Source: Pseudomonas sp. Irchel 3E13
GTDB taxonomy: Bacteria > Pseudomonadota > Gammaproteobacteria > Pseudomonadales > Pseudomonadaceae
Reading direction: 5' to 3'
Assembly (NCBI RefSeq): GCF_900187455.1
Contig: NZ_FYDX01000007.1
Coordinates: 124,001 to 188,000 of the forward strand
Length of the DNA: 64,000 nucleotides
Shown here: piece after piece, positions 27,296-36,869 of the stretch
Numbering within the stretch: the stretch's first letter is position 1
Layout: every line of letters starts with the position of its first letter
Position numbers and translations under genes: made by a program
The notes under the pieces: generated by a model
What the model saw: the letters and a program-made list of their open reading frames with translations, nothing else
What the model was told of the DNA's origin: nothing
Database searches by the model: none

Positions 27296-27392
27296 CTTTT
27301 CCCGCCTGAGGAGCAGGAGTGGATAACTCACCAACGCTGCGGTTTTTGGGGCTTTAGCGGGGATTCGGAGAGAGAAAGGCGGGGTTTGGTTG

Positions 27393-27487
27393 TTTTTTGA
27401 TCAAAAACGACAAGTTATTGTATTTAAAGAATTTATCTTGATACGGAACAGTTTATCCACAGAGGCGCTAACAAGGATTGTGGGCAA
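27393..27487 (+). repeat. DnaA-box repeat unit 3
   Basis: TTTTTTGATCAAAA at 27393, a perfect TTATCCACA at 27453 (54 bases after GATC) and TGTGGGCAA at 27479. Spacing is identical to unit 2 although the spacer sequence is different and AT-rich. Confidence 0.8.
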
Positions 27488-27559
27488 GTGCTGGTTTTTG
27501 TCTGCGAGAGGATTCAACAGGGCCGAGACGTACCACCCACGTATTTTGGGGGGGGCCGA

Positions 27560-27613
27560 ATCGCGAGCAAGCTCGCTCCTACAGGGCATTGTAGGAGCGA
27601 GCTTGCTCGCGAT
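27560..27613. repeat. REPIN inside the DnaA-box region
   Basis: The inverted GCGAGCAAGCTCGCTCCTAC pair with a very short spacer, between repeat units 3 and 4. It probably inserted into the array and accounts for part of the longer distance between those units. Confidence 0.9.
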
Positions 27614-27653
27614 CGCGCACTGCCTGCCCGCAGCAGAAAATTGATCAAAATTC

Positions 27654-27742
27654 GATCAAAACTCTGAAAGCCACGCCCCGCAAGGCCTCCAGCCGACAGC
27701 AAACACTTTATCCACAGCCAGGCCAACAGTCTCTGTGCACAA
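27654..27742 (+). repeat. DnaA-box repeat unit 4
   Basis: GATCAAAA at 27654 (with another at 27643), a perfect TTATCCACA at 27708 (again 54 bases after GATC), and TGTGCACAA at 27734. The last is the complement of TTGTGCACA, one mismatch from a DnaA box. It ends just before the etfB stop. Confidence 0.8.
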
Positions 27743-27746
27743 CCCG

Positions 27747-28517
27747 TCAGCGCAGCACGCCCTCTTCCACCAACAACTTGAGGATCGCCTCGGCCCCCGC
27801 CTGCGGGCTGACATCCTTGAGCACCTGCCCGCCGCCCCCGCTGGCCTTGGCCGTCGCGGCTTTCATGCGGTCGGCGCCGCTCTTCGCCTTGATCACCTTG
27901 AGCCGCTTGGGCCGGGGTTTGGCCGGTTGCAGTTCGGCACTGGCGAGCAGTTCGTCCTCGACAATCGCCACTTCACGCGCCGCCAACACACCCCGCCGAG
28001 CCGGGCCGAATGCAGCCTGCCGGGGTTTGGGCGCAGCGTTATCCACAGAGGCGAGAAACGGCAGGCGCACTTTGAGCCGGCGCCGCTGACCACGCGGCAA
28101 CGCCTGCAGCACCTGGGCGGTGCCGTTGTCGATGGATTCCACCTCGGCCAGGCCCACCACCAGCGGCCAGCCCAAACGCTCGGCCAGCAGATACGGGAGC
28201 ATGCCCGAGCCTTCGCCGGTTTCCGCCTGGCTGCCGGTCAGCACCAGTTGTGCACCGGCATCGCGCAAGTAATCGCCCAACACGCCGAGCACGTCAGCGC
28301 CGGCCGGCTGTTCGAGCACATCCAGTTGCGCCAGGCCCATGCCGAGATAGGCGCGCAAGGCGTCTTCGTGCGGGTCGCCGGCGTGCAGCACCTGCAGCCC
28401 TTCGCCTGCCAGTTGCAGGCCCAGTTCCACGGCGCGGGCGTCCTGTTCGGCGCGGCGGCTGCGTCCCGAGAGGGGGTGGGCGCCGACCGAAACCAGGCTG
28501 ATGACCTTCGTGTTCAT
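27747..28517 (-). CDS. etfB: Electron transfer flavoprotein beta subunit (dimethylglycine pathway)
   Basis: A 256-residue ETF beta-type subunit with the conserved GSQAETGEGSGMLPYLLAERLG segment near residue 95 and the SVDNAAPKPRQA region. Together with the next gene it should form the dedicated ETF that accepts electrons from DgcA/DgcB and passes them to the quinone pool. Position matches the ETF pair next to dgcAB in P. aeruginosa. The C-terminus is rich in basic and alanine residues. It contains a perfect DnaA box at 28039-28047 within the coding sequence. Confidence 0.9.
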   Translation of the reverse strand: MNTKVISLVSVGAHPLSGRSRRAEQDARAVELGLQLAGEGLQVLHAGDPHEDALRAYLGMGLAQLDVLEQPAGADVLGVLGDYLRDAGAQLVLTGSQAETGEGSGMLPYLLAERLGWPLVVGLAEVESIDNGTAQVLQALPRGQRRRLKVRLPFLASVDNAAPKPRQAAFGPARRGVLAAREVAIVEDELLASAELQPAKPRPKRLKVIKAKSGADRMKAATAKASGGGGQVLKDVSPQAGAEAILKLLVEEGVLR

Positions 28518-28532
28518 AACTGTCCCCTGCCC

Positions 28533-29756
28533 TTATGCCGCGTCGCGTTGCGCGCCGTTGCGGAAGTTTTCCACAGCCTCGATCAGCGCCTGGAGGATTG
28601 CCGCGCTGTCGCCGATCACTGATAGATCGGCACGTTTGATCATGTCGCAGCCCGGGTCCATGTTGATGGCCACCACCTTGTCGCAAGCGCCGATGCCTTG
28701 CAGGTGCTGGATCGCTCCGGAAATGCCCACCGCCACGTAAACCCGCGCGGTGACCCAGGTGCCGGTGGCGCCGACCTGGCGGTTGCGCGGCATGAAGCCG
28801 TCGTCCACCGCCACCCGCGAGGCGCCTTCGGTGGCGCCGAGTGCGACCGTGGCACGGTGGAACAGCGCCCAGTCCTTGACGCCATTGCCGCCCGAAACGA
28901 TGAATTCGGCTTCGGCCATGGCAATCGCCGCCGGGTCCACGGCTACCGGGCCGAGGTCTTCGATGCGAGAAAGGCTGCGCGCCACGCCTGTGGACAACTC
29001 CACCGGCAGGGCTTCGTGACGGGTTTCGCTGACCGGCTCCGCGCATTCGGCCGACGCCAGGATCAACCGCGGCAGCGTACGCACCAGGTCCTGCTGGCCG
29101 GCACCGGCGCGGCCGCTGCACACGCCGTCCTTGACCTGCCAGACCCGCGTGGCCGGGCGTTCGCCCAGGGCCGCGGCAAAGCGCCGGCCCAGTTCGCCGC
29201 CGCCGGTGCGGCTGTCCGGCAGCAGCCAATGCCGGGGGCCGAGCTGGTTATCCACAGCCCGCAGGCCCTGGATTCGTTGCTCCGGTGCATACCCCTGGAA
29301 TCCGTCGCCGTCGATGACCAGCAGGCGATCGACGCCGTTGCCGGTGAAGTTGCTCTCCTTGTGCTCGCCGAACACCACCGCCAGCACCGCGCCGTCGCTG
29401 CCGGCGAGGCTGTGGGCCAGGCCGAGCAGGTCGCGGTCGTGGCTGCTCAGGCGGCCGCCGACCATGTCCGGGACCACGGCGATGTAGAACGCCGGCGCCG
29501 GCACCTGATGCAGCGGCAACTGTACTTCGGCGGCGGCGCTGCGTTTGCCGCTGGTGCCGCCCTGCTGGGCGCCGCTGCGGTCGATCCGCTTGAGACCGTT
29601 GGGGCCGATAAAGCCCAGCGCATGGGGATTCTTGCGGATGACGCCGTTGGGCCCCATCCAGGTGGTCTGTTGCACCTGCATGGCCGCGTGCAGCGGGTGC
29701 AGGCGGTTACGGGCGATCCATTCGGCGCGGGGGTCGCGGCGGATAATGTCGCTCAT
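28533..29756 (-). CDS. etfA: Electron transfer flavoprotein alpha subunit (dimethylglycine pathway)
   Basis: A 407-residue ETF alpha subunit. The FAD-binding C-terminal domain is clear: GATGTWVTARVYVAVGISGA then IQHLQGI, KVVAINMDPGCDMIKRADLS. The N-terminal about 90 residues are an extension longer than in housekeeping EtfA (about 310 residues), which is typical of this pathway-specific type. It is 15 bases upstream of etfB and abuts dgcB, so they are almost certainly co-transcribed. A perfect DnaA box at 29248-29256 lies inside the gene. Confidence 0.92.
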   Translation of the reverse strand: MSDIIRRDPRAEWIARNRLHPLHAAMQVQQTTWMGPNGVIRKNPHALGFIGPNGLKRIDRSGAQQGGTSGKRSAAAEVQLPLHQVPAPAFYIAVVPDMVGGRLSSHDRDLLGLAHSLAGSDGAVLAVVFGEHKESNFTGNGVDRLLVIDGDGFQGYAPEQRIQGLRAVDNQLGPRHWLLPDSRTGGGELGRRFAAALGERPATRVWQVKDGVCSGRAGAGQQDLVRTLPRLILASAECAEPVSETRHEALPVELSTGVARSLSRIEDLGPVAVDPAAIAMAEAEFIVSGGNGVKDWALFHRATVALGATEGASRVAVDDGFMPRNRQVGATGTWVTARVYVAVGISGAIQHLQGIGACDKVVAINMDPGCDMIKRADLSVIGDSAAILQALIEAVENFRNGAQRDAA

Positions 29757-31702
29757 CAGTGCACCTCCGCGGGTTCACGTTTGTTCACGGCCGGTTTGCT
29801 CGGTGCCTCGGTTTCCATCAGGGCGTCGGCCACCAGTTCGGCCAGGTCCTTGATCAGCGGACGGGGCTCGACCACGCCTTCGAGCATCGCGGTGCATTGT
29901 GGACAACCCACCGCCACCACTTCAGCGCCGGTCTCGCGGATGTCGTCCATGCGCATGTCGGGGATCCGCTGTTTGCCGGGAATGTCGGTGATCGGCGCGC
30001 CGCCGCCGCCGCCACAGCAGCGCGAGCGGAAGCCGGAACGTTCCATTTCCTTGACCTCGATGCCGAGGGCGCGCAGCACCTGGCGCGGCGCCTCGTATTC
30101 GCCGTTGTAGCGACCGAGGTAGCACGGGTCGTGATACGTCACGCTGCCGCCTTTGTGCGCATCGAGGTTGAGTTTGCCGGCGGCGAGCAGTTCGGCGATG
30201 TAGGTGCTGTGGTGCTGCACCTGATAGTCGCCGCCGAAGGCGCCGTATTCGTTTTTCAACACATGGAAGCTATGTGGGTCGCAGGTGACGATGCGCTGGA
30301 AACGGTACTTGCCCATCGTCTGGATATTGCGTCTGGCCAGTTGCTGGAAGGTCGCCTCGTCGCCCAGGCGGCGGGCCACGTCACCGCTGTCGCGCTCTTC
30401 CAGGCCGAGCACGGCGAAGTCCACGTTGGCGGCCTTGAGCACCTTGACCAGCGCGCGCAGGGTGCGCTGGTTGCGCATGTCGAAGGCGCCGTCGCCGACC
30501 CAGAACAGCACGTCGGTGCTCTTCACCTCGGACAGCAGCGTGAGGTTGAGGTCGGCGGCCCAGTTCATCCGCCCGCCGGGGTTGAAGCCGCCGGGGTTAT
30601 CGGTGGCGATCAGGTTGTCCAGCACTTCGGCGCCCTTGTTCGGCGTGGCGCCTTTTTCCAGGGTCAGGTAACGGCGCATGTCGACGATGGCATCGACGTG
30701 CTCGATCATCATCGGGCATTCCTCGACGCAGGCGCGGCAGGTGGTGCAGGACCACAGCGTCTCGGCGTCCACCAGGCCGTTGACGATCGGCTGGTGCGGG
30801 TTGCCGCCGTGCTCGCCGATGGGTTTGCCCGGATAAGGGCTGCCGGCGAACTGCGCGTCGGTGCCACCGGCCAGGCCGATGACCATGTCCTGGATGAGCT
30901 TTTTCGGGTTCAGCGGCTGGCCGGCGGCGAAGGCCGGGCACATGGCCTCGCACTTGCCGCATTGCACGCAGGCGTCGAAGCCGAGCAACTGGTTCCAGGT
31001 GAAGTCCTTGGGTTTTTCCACGCCGAGCGGCGCGCTGCGGTCTTCCAGGTCCAGCGGCTTGAGGCCGGTGGAGCGACCGCCGCCGAAGCGTTCGGCGCGG
31101 CGGTGCCAGGCCAGGTGCAGGGCGCCGGCGAAGGCGTGTTTCATCGGCCCGCCCCAGGTCATGCCGAAGAACAGCTCGGACACGCCCCAGACCACGCCCA
31201 GCCCGAGCAGGGCAACGACGAACCAGCCGCCGAAACCTTCCGGCAGGATGCCGGCCACCGGCAGGGTGGCGATGAAGAAGGTGGTGGAGAACACCAGCAG
31301 GCTTTTCGGCAGGCGCATCCACGGGCCTTTCGACAGGCGCGCGGGCGGGTTGAGCCGGCGTTTGAAGACGAACAGCGCACCGCAGAACATCACCACGGTG
31401 GCGGCCAGCAGCGCGTAGCCGAGGATGCGGTTATGCAGGCCGAAACCGTGCACGACGATGGCCAGCACGGCGGACAGGACGAAGCCGCCAGCGGTAGCCA
31501 CGTGGGTTTTCGACATGTACTTGTCGCGCTCCACCACATGGTGGAGATCGACCAGATAGCGCCGCGGCATGGCCAGCAGGCCGGCCAGCAGGTTGACCTG
31601 CGACGGTCGCCCCTGGCGCCACATGCGCACCCGCCGCACGGCGCCGAGCACGGCCAGGCCGAGCGCGGCGAACAGCAGGATGGGAAGAAGAACGTTCAGC
31701 AT
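29756..31702 (-). CDS. dgcB: Dimethylglycine catabolism iron-sulfur protein
   Basis: A 648-residue membrane-bound iron-sulfur protein. Four or five membrane helices fill the first 200 residues (LLPILLFAALGLAVLGAV onward). They are followed by two 4Fe-4S motifs, CVQCGKCEAMCP and CTTCRACVEECP, and two CCG-type cysteine modules (HDPCYLGRYN, SRCCGGGGGAP and VGCPQCTAML). It acts with DgcA in demethylating dimethylglycine to sarcosine, handing electrons to the ETF or quinone pool. I start at ATG 31702 after a GGGAG site; the 26-codon extension would run into a REPIN. Confidence 0.94.
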   Translation of the reverse strand: MLNVLLPILLFAALGLAVLGAVRRVRMWRQGRPSQVNLLAGLLAMPRRYLVDLHHVVERDKYMSKTHVATAGGFVLSAVLAIVVHGFGLHNRILGYALLAATVVMFCGALFVFKRRLNPPARLSKGPWMRLPKSLLVFSTTFFIATLPVAGILPEGFGGWFVVALLGLGVVWGVSELFFGMTWGGPMKHAFAGALHLAWHRRAERFGGGRSTGLKPLDLEDRSAPLGVEKPKDFTWNQLLGFDACVQCGKCEAMCPAFAAGQPLNPKKLIQDMVIGLAGGTDAQFAGSPYPGKPIGEHGGNPHQPIVNGLVDAETLWSCTTCRACVEECPMMIEHVDAIVDMRRYLTLEKGATPNKGAEVLDNLIATDNPGGFNPGGRMNWAADLNLTLLSEVKSTDVLFWVGDGAFDMRNQRTLRALVKVLKAANVDFAVLGLEERDSGDVARRLGDEATFQQLARRNIQTMGKYRFQRIVTCDPHSFHVLKNEYGAFGGDYQVQHHSTYIAELLAAGKLNLDAHKGGSVTYHDPCYLGRYNGEYEAPRQVLRALGIEVKEMERSGFRSRCCGGGGGAPITDIPGKQRIPDMRMDDIRETGAEVVAVGCPQCTAMLEGVVEPRPLIKDLAELVADALMETEAPSKPAVNKREPAEVH

Positions 31703-31740
31703 GGGAAGCTCCCACTGGAGTGGTTGCATGGGGCCGGCCT

Positions 31741-31813
31741 CATCGCGAGCAAGCTCGCTCCTGCAAGAACTGCGGCGCACCGATTATCTGTAGGAGCGAG
31801 CTTGCTCGCGATG
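31741..31813. repeat. REPIN, dgcA/dgcB gap
   Basis: An inverted pair of the GCGAGCAAGCTCGCTCCT palindrome (first arm with a G for A change in the CTGCA tail), in the 152-base gap between dgcA and dgcB. It may form an mRNA stabiliser or attenuator hairpin. Confidence 0.88.
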
Positions 31814-31854
31814 GGCCGCAACGCGCCCCCCGAACAGCCCGCTCCCGCGCCCGA

Positions 31855-33915
31855 TCAGAAGTCCTTGCAGAGCCGCAAGGCGTCATAGATCGCCGCATGG
31901 GTATTGCGCTGGGCCACACAGTCGCCGATGCGGTACAGCAAGTAGCCTTCGCCCGGCTGGCTGAGGATCGGCTGCGGCTGGATGGCGAACAGGGCTTCGA
32001 CGTCGATCTGGCCCTTGTTCCGCGAACCCTCTTTCAGCCCGTAATACAGCGCCTCGTCAGGCCGCACGCCGTTCTCGATCACCACCTGGTCGACCACCCG
32101 CTCTTCCTTGGCGCCGGTGTACTCGTTCTCCAGGACCGCCACCAGCTTGTCGCCCTCGCGGTAGACCTTTTCCAGCATCAGGTCGCCGGTCATGATCACT
32201 TCCTTGGGGTACATGCTGCGGTAGTAGGTGGGGAACGAGGTTCCGCCGATCGCCACGCCCGGCTTGATGTCGTCGGTGACGATCTCGACCTGGCTGCCTT
32301 TGTCGGCGAGGAAGTCGGCCACCGACATGCCGGTGAACTCGCAAATGGTGTCGTAGACCAGCACGTTCTTGCCCGGCGCGACCTTGCCGTCGAGCACGTC
32401 CCAACTGCTGACCACCAGCCCTTCGGCGGCGCCCCAGTGTTCGTTCTGCTCGACGAAAGGATGGCCGCCCACCGCCAGCACCACGATGTCCGGGCGCAGG
32501 TCCATGATGGTGTCGGCATCCGCCGCGGTGCCCAGGCGCAGGTCGACTTTCAGCCGCGCCAGTTCCAGTTGATACCAGCGGGTGATGCCGGCGATCTGGT
32601 CACGCTGCGGCGCCTTGGAGGCAGTGGTGATCTGCCCGCCGATCTGGTCTTTTTTCTCGAACAGGGTCACGTCGTGGCCACGCTCGGCGGCAACCCGCGC
32701 CGCTTCCATGCCCGCCGGGCCGGCACCGACGATCACCACCTTGCGTTTCGCCCCGGTGGATTTCTCGATGATATGCGGCACGCCCATGTATTCACGGGAG
32801 GTCGCGGCGTTCTGGATGCACAGCACATCCAGGCCCTGGTACTGGCGGTCGATGCAGTAGTTGGCACCGACGCACTGTTTGATCTGGTCGATCTGGCCCA
32901 TCTTGATCTTGGCGATCAGGTGCGGGTCGGCGATGTGCGCGCGGGTCATGCCGACCATGTCGACGTAACCGCCTTCAAGGATGCGCGTGGCCTGATTCGG
33001 GTCCTTGATGTTCTGCGCGTGCAGCACCGGGACTTTCACCACCTCCTTGATGCCCGCCGCCAGGTGCAGGAACGGCTCCGGCGGATAGCTCATGTTCGGG
33101 ATGACGTTGGCCAGGGTGTTGTGGGTGTCGCAGCCCGAGCCGATCACGCCGAAGAAGTCCACCATGCCGGTGGCGTCGTAGTACTGGGCGATCTGCTTCA
33201 TGTCCTCGTGGCTGAGGCCATCGGGGTGGAATTCGTCACCACAGATGCGCATGCCGACGCAGAAATCCGGGCCAACCTCGGCGCGAACGGCCTTGAGCAC
33301 TTCCAGGCCGAACTTCATGCGGCCTTCGAAGGTGCCGCCCCATTCGTCGGTACGCTTGTTGACGCGCGGGCTCCAGAACTGGTCGATCATGTGCTGGTGC
33401 ACCGCCGACAGCTCCACGCCGTCCAGGCCGCCGGCCTTCGCGCGGCGCGCCGCTTGCGCGTAGTTGCCGATCACCCGCCAGATTTCCTCTGGCTCGATGG
33501 TCTTGCAGGTGGCGCGGTGCACCGGTTCGCGGATGCCCGACGGCGACATCAGGGTCGGCCAGTTGAAGCCGTCCCACCGCGAGCGACGGCCCATGTGGGT
33601 AATCTGGATCATGATCTTGGCGCCATGCTTGTGCATGGCGTCGGCGAGGTTCTGGAAGTGCGGGATGATGCGGTCGGTGGACAGGTTCACCGACGCCCAC
33701 CATTCCTGCGGGCTGTCGATGGCGACCACTGAAGAGCCGCCGCAAATGGCCATGCCGATGCCGCCCTTGGCCTTCTCTTCGTAGTACTTCACATAGCGGT
33801 CGGTGGTCATGCCGCCGTCGGTGGCATACACCTCGGCGTGCGCGGTGCTGAGCACACGGTTGCGGATGGTCAGTTTGCCGATCTGGATCGGCTGGAACAT
33901 AGCTTCGAATGCCAT
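31855..33915 (-). CDS. dgcA: Dimethylglycine demethylase subunit
   Basis: A 686-residue enzyme of the trimethylamine dehydrogenase/2,4-dienoyl-CoA reductase type. An N-terminal FMN TIM barrel (about 1-370, with HMGRRSRWDG and DGVELSAVHQHMIDQFWSPR) leads to a cysteine-rich 4Fe-4S segment (QCVGANYCIDR, LDVLCIQNA). A C-terminal flavin/nucleotide-binding domain begins VVIVGAGPAGMEAARVAAER near residue 395. It converts dimethylglycine to sarcosine. Gene order with dgcB and the ETF genes matches P. aeruginosa. Confidence 0.95.
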   Translation of the reverse strand: MAFEAMFQPIQIGKLTIRNRVLSTAHAEVYATDGGMTTDRYVKYYEEKAKGGIGMAICGGSSVVAIDSPQEWWASVNLSTDRIIPHFQNLADAMHKHGAKIMIQITHMGRRSRWDGFNWPTLMSPSGIREPVHRATCKTIEPEEIWRVIGNYAQAARRAKAGGLDGVELSAVHQHMIDQFWSPRVNKRTDEWGGTFEGRMKFGLEVLKAVRAEVGPDFCVGMRICGDEFHPDGLSHEDMKQIAQYYDATGMVDFFGVIGSGCDTHNTLANVIPNMSYPPEPFLHLAAGIKEVVKVPVLHAQNIKDPNQATRILEGGYVDMVGMTRAHIADPHLIAKIKMGQIDQIKQCVGANYCIDRQYQGLDVLCIQNAATSREYMGVPHIIEKSTGAKRKVVIVGAGPAGMEAARVAAERGHDVTLFEKKDQIGGQITTASKAPQRDQIAGITRWYQLELARLKVDLRLGTAADADTIMDLRPDIVVLAVGGHPFVEQNEHWGAAEGLVVSSWDVLDGKVAPGKNVLVYDTICEFTGMSVADFLADKGSQVEIVTDDIKPGVAIGGTSFPTYYRSMYPKEVIMTGDLMLEKVYREGDKLVAVLENEYTGAKEERVVDQVVIENGVRPDEALYYGLKEGSRNKGQIDVEALFAIQPQPILSQPGEGYLLYRIGDCVAQRNTHAAIYDALRLCKDF

Positions 33916-33932
33916 GGCGCGGACTCCCCGAC

Positions 33933-34463
33933 TTACAACGGCTTGACGATGAACAGGCCGTCGTCGTGGCCTTCTTCAGAACCGCCGTAGACCTGCTCGG
34001 CGACGGTGCGGATCGAACTGCCGCGGGCGGCGAGGATCTGGTCCATGGCCCCGGCGAACCAGCCGGTGAACATGTAGTCGACCTTGCGCCCGACCTTGCC
34101 GTAGACGTAGACGAACGCGGAGTGCTCGAGCTTGACGCTGGCGGTGCCTGTTTCCAGGTCGATGTCCTGGATCTTGAACAGGCCCCAGCCGCGCTGGGAC
34201 AGGCGCTTCATGTAGTGCTCGAACACCGCCACGCCTTCCAGGCCGTGGCATTCGGCTTCTTTCTCGCACCAGTGCCAGGCGGACTTGTAGCCGGCCTTGT
34301 AGAGGATCTCGGCGTAGGCTTCAGCGCCCAGCACTTCCTCGATGCCCATGTGGTTGTTGACGAAGAAATGCCGTGGCACGTAGAGCATCGGCAGGGCGTC
34401 GCTGGTCCAGACACCGGTCTCGCTGTCGACTTCGATTGGCAATTGCGGGGCGATCTTGGCCAT
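33933..34463 (-). CDS. DUF5943-type protein of the dimethylglycine locus (V4R-like)
   Basis: A 176-residue soluble protein, a conserved hypothetical always found beside dgcA in pseudomonads as far as I remember. It contains a helical, aromatic-rich region (ADAYAEILYKAGYKSAWHW is similar in style to V4R small-molecule-binding domains) and a WHWCEKEAECHG stretch with paired cysteines and histidines that could bind metal or haem. It is 17 bases upstream of dgcA, so a role as accessory or sensor in dimethylglycine demethylation is plausible but unproven. Confidence 0.75.
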   Translation of the reverse strand: MAKIAPQLPIEVDSETGVWTSDALPMLYVPRHFFVNNHMGIEEVLGAEAYAEILYKAGYKSAWHWCEKEAECHGLEGVAVFEHYMKRLSQRGWGLFKIQDIDLETGTASVKLEHSAFVYVYGKVGRKVDYMFTGWFAGAMDQILAARGSSIRTVAEQVYGGSEEGHDDGLFIVKPL

Positions 34464-34498
34464 GGAAACTCAACTCCAGAAAATTAGGTATTCGAGCT

Positions 34499-34534
34499 GC
34501 AAAGCCGCTTTGGCTTTGCTTTTTGATAAAAAGC
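34499..34534. terminator. Nested hairpins between dipeptidase and DUF5943 gene
   Basis: GCAAAGCC/GGCTTTGC (8-bp stem, 5-base loop) is immediately followed by GCTTTTT/AAAAAGC (7-bp stem, 3-base loop), sharing the central GC. The two could be alternative structures. They lie in the gap between the dipeptidase gene and the dgc genes and may terminate or pause transcription. Confidence 0.45.
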
Positions 34535-34677
34535 CGCTGTGAATGCCTTTGGAGGCTTGCGAGCGCGTCGAGAGCAAGGAAGGACCGGAACGAGAAGCGA
34601 GACAGTACCGAGGTACGGCGAGCTTATCGTGAGGACCTGACGCAGCTATCGGCGTGCTCGCGAGACTCCAGAGGTAT

Positions 34678-35655
<978 letters not shown>

Positions 35656-35902
35656 CAGGCAGTCCCCTTTTTTGGTATTCCCGCGCCGAATCGTCTGCCG
35701 GCGCTATTGGAGCCAGCATATGCCTCGGGGGATTGTCGCCCCGGTGCAAAAACGACAGGGGAATTGCCGAAAGCGTCAAAGCGCGACAAAGCGTCGCGAG
35801 CCGGCCGGGAAAGGCAGGCCGGGCGTGAAGGGTGTCCATCTGCCAGCAAGGGTCGGGCTGCCGCCAGTATCGGCGGCGCTGACCACTTCAATGGAGTTCG
35901 TG

Positions 35903-36658
35903 ATGACCCAACCTGACCAAACGCTCGATTTCATCGCCTCGCTGTCGCTGCCGGATACCGACGCACTGCTGCGACAAGCCGAGACAGTTCCTGCCAGCGC
36001 CATTTCCGCTACCGACAGCGATAGCGCCAACATCGCCGGGCACAGCGTGGTGTCCTTTGTCTCCGGCTTGAGCCCGCAGAACCGCGAAGATGTGCTCAAC
36101 AGCACGCTGCTCATGCAACTGGCCGCGAGCGCGGCATTCGACAAGACGCAGCAGCGCGAAGCGTGGTTCCGCTTCTATACCGAAGGGCTGGGCAAACTGG
36201 GCTGGACCGTCTCCAACAGCTCGATCGAGCACTACGTGCCCAAGCACGATGCCTTCACCATGGATCAAGTGGCCCTCGACATCATCGAGTCCGCGGTGGG
36301 CGGCGCCGGCTTCGCGCCGGTGCTGAAGAAGACCTTCGCGGCGCTGAAAAAACAGCCGCAGGCCCTGGCGCTGTTCGAGCGCCACAGCGACCACGGCTGG
36401 CTGGGCATGTTCCAGATCCTGCCGTGCTCGCAAACGGCGGAGGGCAACGTGTCGATGCTGCTGAACTGCATGCAGTTCGTGCACAACGCGCTGCGCTACA
36501 AAATCCTGTTTTTCACCTACCGACAGCACGAAGTCCAGGTGTACCGCTCGGCGCAACTGGCCGTGCTCAATACCGGGGTCTACCGCCAGGTGCGCGAAGC
36601 CGTGCTGGACAAGCTCGGCGGCAACGCCAGCCAGTTCATTGCGCGGCTGGCGCTCTGA
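35903..36658 (+). CDS. Unknown soluble protein
   Basis: A 251-residue protein I do not recognise. It has no signal peptide, membrane helix or catalytic motif that I can name. A weakly conserved-looking core runs from NREDVLNSTLLMQLAASAAF to YVPKHDAFTMDQVALDIIES and then FAALKKQPQALALFERHSD. The composition is mixed alpha/beta. I use ATG 35903 (MTQPDQTLDF), since the long upstream in-frame extension overlaps the divergent dipeptidase promoter. It lies at the boundary between the conserved dgc locus and the T6SS region, and could belong to either or neither. Confidence 0.6.
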   Translation: MTQPDQTLDFIASLSLPDTDALLRQAETVPASAISATDSDSANIAGHSVVSFVSGLSPQNREDVLNSTLLMQLAASAAFDKTQQREAWFRFYTEGLGKLGWTVSNSSIEHYVPKHDAFTMDQVALDIIESAVGGAGFAPVLKKTFAALKKQPQALALFERHSDHGWLGMFQILPCSQTAEGNVSMLLNCMQFVHNALRYKILFFTYRQHEVQVYRSAQLAVLNTGVYRQVREAVLDKLGGNASQFIARLAL

Positions 36659-36869
36659 TCGACGGTGCACACCTGTAACGGTTTGCTCGAGGGATGCCCG
36701 CGCGGCTGAACAGCCGTACATCGCAGCAGTCGCCGGCATAATCGCCGGCGATACCCGTGAAAGCCGACAATCATTATCAACAACTGCAAACCTTCATGGA
36801 GAGGCGCTGTTCTTTGCCGTGGCGCTGAGCGAGAATCCCTGCCCATGTTCCTTTGGGAGGATGCCGCAG

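Larger units (their letters stand above)
26943..27746. other. 800-base non-coding region with phased DnaA-box repeats
   Basis: No credible gene in about 800 bases. The content is a set of four repeat units described separately, a REPIN at 27560-27613, and a 33-base near-perfect inverted repeat at 27215-27247. Base composition is visibly more AT-rich than the neighbours, with T-runs and GATC words. The region separates the RHS pair from etfB; all flanking genes run on the minus strand, so the etf-dgc transcript would run into it. Confidence 0.8.

Noticed and set aside
26943..27746. Chromosomal origin of replication
   Set aside because: There are several DnaA boxes but no dnaA, dnaN, rpmH or similar neighbours and no AT-rich 13-mer array. 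A titration-type site is more likely.
29759..31888. A 709-codon plus-strand open frame antisense to dgcB
   Set aside because: Composition is that of an antisense shadow (H, A, G, V, Q rich), and dgcB with all its cysteine motifs is complete on the minus strand.
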